A stretch of DNA of 64,000 nucleotides from Carposina sasakii (lineage: Eukaryota > Arthropoda > Insecta > Lepidoptera > Carposinidae): assembly GCA_014607495.2 (NCBI GenBank), contig CP053170.1, forward strand, positions 7,006,001 to 7,070,000. The letters run 5' to 3'. The stretch's first letter is position 1; every line of letters begins with the position of its first letter. Under the pieces are notes generated by a model. It saw only the letters and a list, made by a program, of their open reading frames with translations. It had not been told where the DNA came from and did not search any database. A program made the translations under genes and the position numbers. Shown piece by piece: positions 30,843 to 40,337 of this stretch.

Positions 30843-30906
30843 ATATAGGTACTTAATAATATAGAGAAAAGTTCATGTAGATTTCGTGTGTTTACTAAAT
30901 ATTACT

Positions 30907-31013
30907 TAGAGTCAATTTTTGTAATGGTCAGATAACCTATGACCGGATAAAGTGGATATTATCTTTCACTAATACTTGATTAAGATAGAGACAGCATCAA
31001 CTTTATCCTTCAG
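30907..31013 (+). repeat. Foldback fragment (GGTCAGATARCC family), invaded
   Basis: GAGTCAATTTTTGTAATGG, TCAGATAACCTATGACC and TTGATTAAGATAGAGACAGC, ending CAACTTTATCCTTCAG, where an RTE-derived unit has inserted. Confidence 0.6.
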
Positions 31014-31283
31014 ATTCTTCTTCAGCCTAATATTGCAGTCCACTGCTCGACGTAGGCCTCCCCCAGGGCACGCCACAAGGCTGCCACAGGGGAGTGTTGC
31101 CCATAGTCACCACGCTGGACAGGCGGGTTGGAGACCGCAGTGTGATTTTCGGACTATGTTGTCAGTACGGGAGGCGCTGCTGCCCACCTCCCGGAAACCC
31201 TTAATCGCCGATACCCACGGGCAGGCAGGGGTGGTACAGACTCTACTCTGCTGGCACCACCGGCACCACGCACCATCCTTCAG
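31005..31283 (-). mobile_element. RTE-derived SINE-like element, near full length with TSD
   Basis: The insertion 31014-31274 is flanked by ATCCTTCAG on both sides (31005-31013 and 31275-31283). On the minus strand it starts GGTGCGTGGTGCCGG, then GCAGAGTAGAGTCTGTACC, CTGCCCGTGGGTATCGGCG and CACCAACCCGCCTG, and ends GGAGGCCTACGTCGAGCAG and GGACTG...GGCTGAAGAAG. It is the best reference copy of the family in the window, about 260 bp. The overlapping open frames are repeat shadows. Confidence 0.85.
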
Positions 31284-31564
31284 GTAGGTACTTCTAAATA
31301 ATACAAAAGTACAAAGTAAACACAATATGAGTAGGTATATTATTCTGATTTTTATTATTATTTTTAGCAACTGTTTTACGCATAATTTCATTAATCGTGC
31401 CGACGAATATTAACAAGTATTTTACAAAGTTTACAAAACATGCCGAGACTGACTAACAAATAAGATGGATTTCTTTGTAAACATATTGTACGTCTGTGAA
31501 AAAGAACATACGTATGTTTTCATCGCTTTATCGGTTCGTGATTTTAGCGGTATCTCCTGCATTT

Positions 31565-31640
31565 TAACATAGATACATTCATGTATATAGTGACACCCAT
31601 TATGCCCCAGAGGTTGGGCAGAAGTGTGCAAATCATACAG
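31565..31640 (-). repeat. LINE tail fragment (GCACANNTCTGCCC...GGGCGTG)
   Basis: On the minus strand: GATTTGCACACTTCTGCCCA, ACCTCTGGGGCATAATGGG and TGTCACTATATACATGAATG. Related to 59300-59355 and 61995-62130. Confidence 0.55.
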
Positions 31641-31699
31641 ACACTTTTCACCACTTTGCCTCTTAAGTTCCGCGTAGTAAGGAGTGGGCCTACCACATT

Positions 31700-31823
31700 C
31701 TATAACGGGGTTTTGGGGCGTTTCGGTCCGCGGGTCCCGCGGGACGAATCACCCCATATTTTTATTATTATTATGCGATTCGTACCGGTCCGCGGACCGA
31801 AACGCCCTAAAACCCCTATAACG
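31700..31823. mobile_element. hAT-type foldback MITE, perfect 8-bp TSD
   Basis: A 108-bp palindrome (31708-31815) is bounded by CTATAACG on both sides. The arms begin GGGTTTTGGGGCGTTTCGG with TCCGCGG and match the right arm with one or two differences. Inner arms GGGACGAATC / GATTCGTACC extend the stem. It carries only inverted repeats and a short AT loop. Confidence 0.85.
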
Positions 31824-32107
31824 TTGGTGAAATTATTGAAAGTTAAAAACTGTATATTACTATAATTGGCTTAATTATAATTCAGTTAAAATTTTATTAT
31901 CTAAAGTACATATTATATATTAATAAACTGACTTTTAAAAAAAATTAACCGACTTAAAGAATTAGCCGTTATTTTTTTTAAGTCAGTTTATTTCTCGATT
32001 TTTAGTTGTGTTAATGCGTTGTGAACTTAAATAGATGGTAGTTTATATACTTAAGGGTTTCATCGTTACCATCTCAGGAGTAGTACCTACCAGTATAAGT
32101 ATCATGT

Positions 32108-32346
32108 TAGCTCTACATATATTTATAGTTTCCATCGACCAATTGCAGAACTGTCCCCTAACTCCTAACCGTTAACGAGTTCTGTAGTTTGACCATCAGC
32201 ACAGCAGCATCAGATGTTGTTTCAAGTAACACGTTAGCCCTACATACTACTAAATAGTTTTCATCGACCAATTGCAGTACTGTCTCCCAACTCCTAACCG
32301 TTAAGGAGTCCTGTAGATTCATCATCACCACAGCAGCATCAGATGT
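32108..32346. repeat. Two-unit tandem repeat of about 120 bp
   Basis: ATCGACCAATTGCAG-ACTGTC, CTCCTAACCGTTAA-GAGT, CAGCAGCATCAGATGTTG and GTTAGCYCTACATA occur twice in the same order. A minus-strand open frame (32158-32409) spans both, giving a repeated peptide TSDAAV...LQ-SLTVRS, but with no other support for a protein. Confidence 0.7.
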
Positions 32347-32604
32347 TGACACCCTGAAGCATATACCTGAGTAAGACATGATTACGTAACAAAAGCACCA
32401 TACGAGCATACAATTTTCGGTGGTTGCCCTAGATTTCTCCTGAATCCCATCACAGATCCTGACCTGGTGAAAATGGGACCACCTTAGAAGTGAACTCTAT
32501 CCAACAAAAAAAAAATTTTTGAAATTCGCCTATAATTGACGGAAATATCGGTGAACATACATTAAAAAAAATTATACATACAGACGAATTGAGACCCTCT
32601 TCCT

Positions 32605-32662
32605 TTTTTTGAAGTCGGTTAAAAAGAGGTCGTGGGTTCGAGTCCCACTCGGGTGAAGAATT
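32605..32662 (+). repeat. tRNA-like B-box fragment
   Basis: GGTCGTGGGTTCGAGTCCCA followed by CTCGGGTG matches a tRNA T-arm/B box and 3' stem. The 5' half is absent and GAAGTCGGTTAAAAAG precedes it. It is a SINE remnant and not a tRNA gene. Confidence 0.5.
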
Positions 32663-32699
32663 TTTTCATTTCTTTATTTTATTAATATTTATGCCTATG

Positions 32700-33137
32700 C
32701 GGAATAATTGTATTGTTTGTTTGTTTGTTTGTTTGTTTGAACGCGCTAATCTCCGGAACTACTGGGTCGAATTAAAAAATTCTTTTTGTGTTGGATAGTC
32801 CATTTATCGAGGAAGGCTTTAGGCTATATATCATCACAGTGCGACCAATAGGGACGGAGAATAAGAGGAAAATGTGGAAAAAACGGGGAAAATTATTCAA
32901 CTTTGGAGACTTCCGTTGCGTGCGCTGCGTAAACGGTTCAAGTTATCCAAAAAATATGTATGAAAGATTAAAATGACTTAGAAATGATATGAAAGAAAAA
33001 AATTGAAGGTCTAGACTGCCTGATGCAGAACCCTTAGCAGCCCAACTAAACTTTGAGAGATATGAAAATACCGTCTTAGGAAAAGTTGCTCAGCATGATA
33101 AGTTGTTGACGCGGACGAAGTCGCGGGCAACAGCTAG
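32700..33137 (+). mobile_element. Short Helitron with CTAG terminus
   Basis: A (GTTT)n run leads into GAACGCGCTAATCTCCGG, ACTACTGGGTCGAATT and TCGAGGAAGGCTTTAGGC, and it ends GCGGACGAAGTCGCGGGCAA plus CAGCTAG before T. The hairpin and CTAG are the Helitron 3' end. The true 5' TC end is not seen. Confidence 0.8.
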
Positions 33138-33531
33138 TAAATTTATAAAGATGTAACTATAACTTTATTAATTTTCCCTTACGTCTCTTTCGAGAAGGTG
33201 TAAAATTTTAATTAAAAAAAGCTTACCAACATACTCCCTCGAGAAAACTAGCAAAGTAAAACCAATGCTACTGAAAAGTGTGAAAATTGCCTTTCAACAT
33301 TACACAGTGCTGCCACTGAAAACTGTAATTTAGTTGTCCGTTTTTTACACTAAACAGATAACTCATTTCGAGCGATATGTACCTATAATTATAGTACCTA
33401 TAGTTTAAACAAAGCTGTTTTGAAAGATTATGTAAAGAAAAATTATATCTACATTAAAACGCGTTTCATAGAAATATCTTGTGTTGAATGAAAGATGTAT
33501 GCAAGACATAGGTAACTGAAGACGGAAATAA

Positions 33532-33680
33532 ACGATGGCTCTGTGGTTTAGACGTACGATTTCCATTTAGACAGCGTAGGTTCGATTCCAGCCATGGGCC
33601 AGGATGAAAATCGCGCTCATTGAAAACTTTTTTACCTTTCTTTTTATTCTTTATTGTACACAAAAACATAAAGGATAATA
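33532..33680 (+). mobile_element. tRNA-headed SINE, third family
   Basis: GATGGCTCTGTGGTTTAGAC (A box) and GCGTAGGTTCGATTCCAG (B box), then CCATGGGCCAGGATG and TTTATTCTTTATTGTACACA, the antisense LINE-end block seen at 39195. The minus-strand frame here is not a gene. Confidence 0.6.
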
Positions 33681-33833
33681 TACTAGCAAAGGCGAATTTA
33701 CATTTCTCTACAGATTTCCTTCAGCCAGCCAACCAGTTACGTATCAATTGAACGTTTTAGGCTATGGTTTAGTTTTAGTTTGTATGTTCATTTGACAGCA
33801 TTACGGCTATTTTCAACGTCTCTGTTTTAACTT

Positions 33834-34101
33834 TAAGCCCGGCCATAGACGGACTGCTTGGGGCGGTCGGCTCCAACAGCTTCATGCGGTCGCTGTTGGA
33901 AGAAATGCAGTTTCAATACAAAACTGACATTTTCAATACACGGACTGCCGTACATGAACCGCGTAAAGCGGTCCGTTCCGAATGCTCACCGCTTGCTTCG
34001 GTCGTCGTTCATTCGGACTGCAGTCGCCTCCAACCGCAACATTACTGCTCTTGTGCCAGTGGTCTCAACTGCTGTAAGCAGTCCGTCCATGGTCGGCCTA
34101 A
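33834..34101. mobile_element. Harbinger-like MITE, shares TAA with neighbour
   Basis: The 262-bp unit 33837-34098 is flanked by TAA (33834-33836 and 34099-34101). Its ends GCCCGGCCATAGACGGACTG and CAGTCCGTCCATGGTCGGCC are inverted over 23 bp with three mismatches. The GC-rich interior repeats GCGGTCGG-like words. It has no transposase. Open frames crossing it run into the next element and are incidental. Confidence 0.75.
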
Positions 34102-34286
34102 GGGTCGGTTCATATCTGACGGAAAATCCGTCGCGTATTTGTCGGTCGCGTAACGTCAGAACAGGCACATATATGACAAAACATTCAACCTTTCACACTC
34201 AACCAATAATGCGTTAGTGCGTTTGACTAGTACTGTATCTGGAGATACGCTCGATGCATCTTCCGTCAGATATGAACCGACCCTAA
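34099..34286. mobile_element. Harbinger-like MITE with perfect 23-bp arms
   Basis: The 182-bp unit 34102-34283 starts GGGTCGGTTCATATCTGACG and ends with its exact reverse complement over 23 bp. TAA flanks both sides, and the left TAA is also the right duplication of the preceding element. Confidence 0.85.
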
Positions 34287-34486
34287 GTGTTGTCAAATGT
34301 AGCGCGATATAAAACATGCATAACATAACCTTTTTGGTTGTGGTTTAGTTTTGGTAAATACGTTCAACAAAAGGGCAATCGCGCTTTCAGATTGCGTAAC
34401 TACGTCATTTATAATTAAATTAATAACAATAATGTCTCACTCTGCCTCTGCAGAGGCAACAATGCAGAAATCTTTACTAGCAAACC

Positions 34487-34679
34487 CTAATGGGACGACC
34501 ACACAGAACAGACGTAAGACACGGAACCGTCGCAGTCGCGGCGCCCGTTTAACTCCCGTCTTTTCTGTATGTTTCACGTCACGACGGTTGTATACATTTT
34601 GTATGAAAGTAGATTAAACGGGCGCCGCGACTGCGACGGGTCCGTGTCTTACGTCTGTTCTGTGTGGTCGTCCCCTTAG
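34487..34679. mobile_element. Foldback MITE with near-perfect 61-bp arms
   Basis: Arms at 34492-34552 and 34614-34674 start GGGACGACCACACAGAACAG, pass ACGTAAGACACGGA and end TCGCGGCGCCCGTTTAA, with one mismatch over 61 bp. The loop is about 60 bp. The outer CTAA/TTAG extends the palindrome, but a direct target duplication is not obvious. Confidence 0.8.
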
Positions 34680-34765
34680 AGTCTATTATACTAAGGAACT
34701 CGGGAGTATTCTCTCAGATGATGAACTAGCAACTCATTGATATTTTACACTAAACGTGGCTGAGG
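34680..34765 (+). repeat. LINE head fragment
   Basis: ACTAAGGAACTCGGGAGTAT and TCTCAGATGATGAACTAGCA with ACACTAAACGTGGCTGAGG match the module at 24488 and 55872. Confidence 0.5.
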
Positions 34766-34839
34766 GATCCCATTCGCGCTTCTAGTGACCCCATTTTTGG
34801 AACATAAGTGTGTGTAGGTAATAATAATAAATATGAATA

Positions 34840-35035
34840 ATAATAAATTTATTTGAAATCAAGTATTTACAATTCATCCTTATCTAACATATAACAGAGT
34901 AGGTATTTGTAAAAAATAAAACCTTGACAAAATACAAGGAGAACTAAGTTTATACCGGTCCCCACACTAGGTCAGGCCTATATCGTGGGGGCCAGAATTA
35001 CAGTGGAGATGTACCCTGAGAAGTTACCGTTGAAC
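34840..35035 (-). repeat. Antisense LINE 3' end
   Basis: An AATAATAAA-rich start, TTTATTTGAAATCAAGTATT, then TACCGGTCCCCACACTAGGT and CAGGCCTATATCGTGGGGGC. It looks like the untranslated end of a LINE in minus orientation; the family is not identified. Confidence 0.45.
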
Positions 35036-35042
35036 AATAATA

Positions 35043-35423
35043 TACTGGGTGTAAAAAGACAACTTTGTTCTTTTAACACTTCGTATTCTTTGTAACATCA
35101 CGATATTTTTTTTCTATTGAAGCACCCCTGGAAAACCACGGGTTTCCAAGATATTGAGGTCCAAAGTTACATTGATATTATCATTTTCTTACATAAATCC
35201 ATCTAAAATCGGTTAAAGGACATTTTTTTCAAAGATACCATGTCAAAATGTTATAATGTTAGTTTTGTAGGTACATTTGTACTTTTAGCATCGAACGAAA
35301 ACATTGCTTGCAATTAAATGACAGTATTTTTTCATATTTTTTTGTCGTTTCCCAGGGTTGGTTCCATAGAAGAAAATGTTCGTAAGGAATTAAAAAACCA
35401 TCGTTGTCTTTTTATACCCTGTA
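35043..35423. mobile_element. Mariner-like MITE (CTGGGTGTAAAAAGACAAC)
   Basis: TA + CTGGGTGTAAAAAGACAAC and TTGTCTTTTTATACCCTG + TA. The interior has CCTGGAAAACCACGGGTTTC and ATGTTATAATGTTAGTTTTG. A second copy is at 45859. Confidence 0.8.
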
Positions 35424-35849
35424 TGTAAGTGCGTACATATATATATTTTAATATAAATAAGTAAAGAAATTAAAATAGATTAGATAATAGATAAATGTAT
35501 TTTTATTTTGCATATGTACGAGTATGCCTACCTACTTTGAAGCCGCTACCTAAGTTCTAGTCTGATAAGCAAAGGAAACGGAACCCTTGCACTAGTAGGC
35601 CAGTAATGGCAGGTCAGATTAGATAAGTCTAGCTTGCCTCACATGAATGGCAAAGACAATCGGTCGGCCTTTTTGTAAAAATACTATAATCGCTTGAGGA
35701 TACCATATCTTGTAAGGTAGAGAAGAGACTATGGAATGTGTATTTTAATATTGCTCAAATGAGCATGCCCAACTGCCTATTTCTGCTATGTAATATGTAG
35801 TAGTAACGTTCTAGAAGTTTCTGGTGCAAGATTTTGATATCGGCAAGCA
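35424..35849. other. Unannotated stretch
   Basis: AT-rich DNA with no recognised repeat or gene. Confidence 0.4.
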
Positions 35850-36086
35850 TCCTACTAATATTATAAACGCGAAAGTTTGTAAGTATGGATGGATGGATGG
35901 ATGTTTGTTACTCTTTCACGTAAAAACGGCAGGAGCTATTTTAATTATATTTGATATGGAGTTAGCTGACACCCTGGATTAACACATAGGCTACTTTTCA
36001 TCCCGGGAAAATATTTTTATACCGGATTATTTCAACATTTTATTTTTTCTGCAGTCCACGCGGACGAAGTCGCGGGCGTCCACTAG
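35850..36086 (+). mobile_element. Complete short Helitron (237 bp)
   Basis: It starts TCCTACTAATATTATAAACG after A and ends GCGGACGAAGTCGCGGGCGT plus CCACTAG before T. It includes a GGATGGATGGATG run and ATCCCGGGAAAATATTTTTA. It lies exactly between A and T without target duplication. No Rep/helicase coding. Confidence 0.9.
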
Positions 36087-36347
36087 TGCAGTATATATTT
36101 TTCGAAATTTGCGATAAAAATTACGTAAATAATAAGTACCTACTACACGAGTCATTCTAGAGAAAGTATATCATGGGTCCAAAACTTGGCCGAACTTGCT
36201 GCAACTTTGTCACAGTTAGCAAATATCGCGATAAGGCGTCAACTTAGCGACTTTATCCAAACATTATTTACGAAGATACAAACTTTCGACTTCGTTTGTA
36301 CCTACAGGAAAACATAGACACGCCTAACCTATGTATATATACCTACA

Positions 36348-36560
36348 TACAGGGTGTAAGTGACAGCCAAGCAAATATTGATAGACTTCAGGCCATGATT
36401 CTAAAGCGAAAACCACTGTAAATTATACGCCTTTTGTTTATTTTTTAAAACCGGAAACATCTGGAGATATCAAATTTATGTCACCGATATGAATATGGAT
36501 GTATTCACACAGACATTGGGAAATCAATTCAATTTCTAAAAGAAATTATATAAGATATAA
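36348..36560 (+). mobile_element. MITE left end (CAGGGTGTAAGTGACAGCC)
   Basis: TA + CAGGGTGTAAGTGACAGCC matches the end of 15958-16387. No matching right end was found, so the right limit is approximate. Confidence 0.55.
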
Positions 36561-37779
36561 CACATACCTACAGTGCGGGCGATTCAGTGAAGAATTGATA
36601 TAGCGAATATCGACTATTTAATAACTATGGCTACTTCGTAAACATTTTATCTAATGGATAAAACTCAGAAGCAGACTATGCAGACTTCCGATCTTCTCTA
36701 CGCTTTAAAGCCTAAAATAGGAACAATAACTTTTTCAAACTTTTGTTATCGTACAGAATGTCCAAAATAAAATATTATACCTTAGAGCTGACGTCTGACG
36801 AGGGTGCTCGAGCGCTCGGGTTATATTCCTTTCTTTTAGGGCCCCGTTACGTAATAAATCTTTTTTGTCAATAATTTTGACAGGACGTATTCAGGTTTTG
36901 ACGTTTGTTGGCCAATATTTTTGGAAGAGATTTTGTAATCTTTAATAATGGCTGGCAAGGTTTTTGCTATTATATTAATAATATAGTTGAAAATGTTGTA
37001 TATTTTGTACAAAATAAAACACTTATTATAACAGACCCAGCTTTGTAATATAATTTATAGTAGTGATCGTAGAGTGTACAAAATTTTGTACTTTCTATTC
37101 TTTTAGCTTATGTAGTTTTTTACAAATATTACCGCGACTAGTTTCACATGTCAAAATTACTTGGTTAGTCAATATATTGTCTATGTTATCAGTGCTGCCA
37201 ATAAAATGTCCCTTATACACTTGGTATTATGGTAAACATACTCTCTGAATCCTAAAAGGCGTAGCTTAAAATTTATGAAGTTTTATGTCTCTGGGTCCGA
37301 CTGCAATAAATTAATTTGTACATAATTTTGGACAGTGGGTTTTCACGACTAGCTAGCTAATTCAAGTCTGGGTCTTAGGAGGATAATAATGTACGGAACC
37401 TCATGAACGAACTTGGCTGGATTACGAAGATACTCTATGCAAAATATATATATATATTTTAAATTTGTACGTATATTATTAAACAACAGAAGCCAGAGGA
37501 TTACTGGGACAATGCGTGTCCTAAATTGGGAGCTTAAAAGGACTAAGATTGACATGGAATTTGAAAAGACACCAAAAAGGTTTAGTTTAGCTATAATACA
37601 GATTTTTGGGTAAAATAAACAATGAATTTTTGTTTGTCTTCATATTGTAGAAATTACATTCGAATTTTTCGAAACTTCCTGTGGTTTTCGTTGCAGGATC
37701 ATCGTTTGAAGACAGCACATCAATGTTTGTCTGGCTGTCACGTTCGCCCTGTATATCATTTTTTGGCTGATTTTTTCTA
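36561..37779. other. Unannotated stretch
   Basis: No convincing gene or repeat. A 61-codon open frame at 37063-37248 has no known motif. A TATATATATATA run occurs near 37445. Confidence 0.4.
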
Positions 37780-37852
37780 TGCTTAGATAGGTCTATTTTA
37801 AAGAATAAAGTTGATGCTGTCTCTATCTTGACCAAGTTTTAGAGAAAGACAT
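37780..37852 (-). repeat. Fragment of GGTCAGATAGCC foldback family
   Basis: GAATAAAGTTGATGCTGTCT, CTATCTTGACCAAG and TTTTAGAGAAAGACATC match the inner part of the family (compare 30970-31010). Confidence 0.5.
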
Positions 37853-38704
37853 CATCAAATTTATTAATCAATTAAATTCAATTTATTCATTTGTAATAAA
37901 TATCTATAGGTGTAACCAAATGGAAATATGTAAAGCTAAAAAGTTTTTACAACCTAATTACTATATTAAAACTCTAAAAAGTGATAATATTTATCGATTT
38001 GGCTACAATTTTCGGGTTAGAAGTGCCGAAGATGCAAGATTTTTGCCTCGTTTTTTGCTTCACTGCCCGGCATACATTTGTCATTGATGACTCCTTCTGG
38101 AGACTTTTTATTCTATGGTAAATATCCTACTATACAGAATCTGCCTTTAAAATTTGAGACTTGAAATCACATGTTTATTTTTCACAGATAATAATATGGT
38201 TCATATAATCTTAAAAGACCTTTTATATATATATGTACAAGTTAATAATATAGTGCTAAGAAGACGGTTTCTAATATAATAATTCATGATCCAGGCCCAC
38301 AGAATGTCGAGTGCCATCAACACTCGCAAATATGTCTACGGCGATGAAATAAACCGTTTATAGGCGATAACACTTTGCGTTACGACGACGCATCCTTGAG
38401 TAAGTGATCGTAAATGCGTATATTTGGCTGTCTTGGAATCCAGAATGAAAATATTGGTGATGGTATAGAACAAATATGATGTAGTACTCCAACTTAAATT
38501 GTGAAATTTTTATTTAGGATGGTTACATTTAACGTGTTACTAAAACTTGGCTTAAGTTCCGGTGTCCCCTATACCTATATTTATGCTATAGTATAGTATA
38601 TTTTTCTGGTAAATTTGCACAGTGTCTAGCTTTAAACGCAGTTCATTAATTTGCCTACAAAGTTACATAGTATAAAAATAAGGTTCAACTAAGATGCTAC
38701 GATA
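37853..38704. other. Mostly unannotated; one decayed MITE piece
   Basis: At 38130-38215, AAATTTGAGACTTGAAATCA, CATGTTTATTTTTCAC and ATATGGTTCATATAATCTT look like the centre of the CAGGGTGTAAC MITE. Nothing else is seen. Confidence 0.4.
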
Positions 38705-38900
38705 TATAAGGTATTTTCAAAATTAGTGATTTGCTTTTGACACGAAACTAGGTAGGTAAAAAGAAACAACTTTCACTATCGGGCCAACTCCGAAATAGTG
38801 AAAAAAAAATCTGCTGCTCCATATAATCTTGTATAATTACTGTACTGAAATGTATGGAACAGTAGATTTTTTTTCACTACTTACTTTTTGGATTTGGGCA
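38705..38900. mobile_element. MITE (TAAGGTATTTTCAAAATTAG), partly decayed
   Basis: The left arm TAAGGTATTTTCAAAATTAG, then TGACACGAAACTAGGTAGG and AGAAACAACTTTCACTA matches 43729. The right arm is not a clean inverted copy here. Confidence 0.6.
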
Positions 38901-39194
38901 ATAAAGGTTAAAATTTAGTAAAAATAATTATAATTTTAATGGTAGACGAATAATTGACTTACTGTTGTGATATTTTCTGTGATGTAAGTAAGAATTATGC
39001 GTCTGAATTATGATAACCATGAATAAAGAAAAAAATGTAAAGACGCAATGAGTCTTTTTAGCACTCGACGTACATTCGAGATATATCCTAGGTATATTAT
39101 GTTTTTTTCTTTATGCGCATTTATAGTTATTGAGCTTCTGTTTCCTAGAGAGTCTGTGCAAATTCGAGACTTCATTAGAATACATCATTCTTAT

Positions 39195-39320
39195 TCTTAT
39201 TCTTTATTGTACACAAAATATTACAATAAATACAGAGAAATTTACAAAAGAAATGCATACAAACGCGTGCTTATCTCTGCGAGAGATTTCTTCCAGCATA
39301 CTAGAGAGAGACCAATAATC
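39195..39320 (-). repeat. Antisense LINE 3' end (TTTATTGTACACAAAA)
   Basis: CTTTATTGTACACAAAATAT, CAGAGAAATTTACAAAAG and CTCTGCGAGAGATTTCTTCC. Same family as 26265 and 48405. Confidence 0.6.
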
Positions 39321-39597
39321 TATAAAGGTAATAATGTGCACAGACACAATTAAAGCTAGGTAACTTATAATAAACAAAAATAAAATATACTTACATACAT
39401 AAATAGAAACATACATACTGTACGGTAATCGTTAGCTTAGAAGCGGACTGTATATTTTAAGGAAATAACATGCAAAACCTTACCCTGGTGTGCCCCCGAA
39501 GATCTTTCTTCACGGGAGCGCTCCCTTACCACATTGACCCTTTGCAGCACTTGGTCTTGGTCTCCACACAGGAATTGCATGTATAAATGTATAAATG
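39321..39597. other. Unannotated stretch
   Basis: No recognised feature between a LINE tail and a SINE. Confidence 0.35.
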
Positions 39598-39810
39598 ACG
39601 GCCGATTGGTCTAGTAGGTAGTGACCCTGCCTGCGAAGCCATAGGTCCTGGGTTCGAATCCCGGTAGGTGCAAACATTGATATGATGAATATTGATGTTT
39701 GTTTCCGAGTCATGGATGTTTCTATACTTATCTATGTATTTATATATCGTTGCTTAGTACCCACGACACAAGACCTTAGGGATCTTAGTGTGGGACTAGG
39801 TAAGTAACTA
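39598..39810 (+). mobile_element. tRNA-headed SINE, second family
   Basis: The tRNA-like head GGCCGATTGGTCTAGTAGG (A box) and GTCCTGGGTTCGAATCCCG (B box) spans about 75 bp and is close to a tRNA. The tail has ATGTTTGTTTCCGAGTCATG, GCTTAGTACCCACGACACAA and GATCTTAGTGTGGGACTAGG. A tail-only copy is at 16965 (minus). The tail makes this a SINE and not a tRNA gene. The minus-strand frame 39510-39713 is incidental. Confidence 0.8.
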
Positions 39811-39908
39811 CTTCGCAATATTGCTTGCACACAACAAAAGCAATCGGTAATTAATTATTTTGTAAATTAATAAAAAACAAAGGGACGCTCATCGCACGAG
39901 CTCCAGAT

Positions 39909-40337
39909 AGAATCTATATCGGTTGTTTATTAGTTTATCCCGAAGGAAAGGCAAGGGGAACTAAGCCCATACAGCCATTATCTTTAGTAAATGATTTCTG
40001 AATTTATAATGTATGCTAATGATGATAATGAATGGAAACGTCGGGAAAATCCTCAGGAAAAATATAAAGTTAGTCAAAATGAAAAATAATTGCAGAAACA
40101 AGTTACATGGGCCCATGAAGAGATCGTATTCCGACTAAAGTTTTAATCAGCTTACCTGCGTATAAAACCATGCACACGCACTAGATTCATATCACAAGTA
40201 ATCAAAATATAACTTATCTACCAGAAAACATCACTTTACGGACACATGCAAGCCATTTACAAATAATTTTTGATTTTCACAAGAAAATTACACCAGCACC
40301 CTTCCAGCTTTTCCCGCCGAATCTAGAATCTATATCG
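39909..40337 (-). mobile_element. About 400-bp retroposon with 13-bp TSD
   Basis: The unit 39922-40324 is flanked by AGAATCTATATCG on both sides. On the minus strand it starts AGATTCGGCGGGAAAAGCTG, passes GCATGGTTTTATACGCAGG and CATGGGCCCATGTAACTTG, and ends GGGCTTAGTTCCCCTTGCC, then CCTTCGGGATAAACTAATAA. The long TSD and A-rich tail (clear in copies at 3524 and 3965) indicate LINE-mediated retroposition. There is no tRNA-like head and no reading frame; the source RNA is unknown. Confidence 0.85.

Noticed and set aside
33858..34217. 119-codon open frame as a gene
   Set aside because: It crosses two separate MITEs; the openness comes from GC-rich inverted repeats.
39598..39672. Functional tRNA gene
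   Set aside because: The best tRNA-like head in the window, but it continues into a SINE tail that is repeated at 16965.
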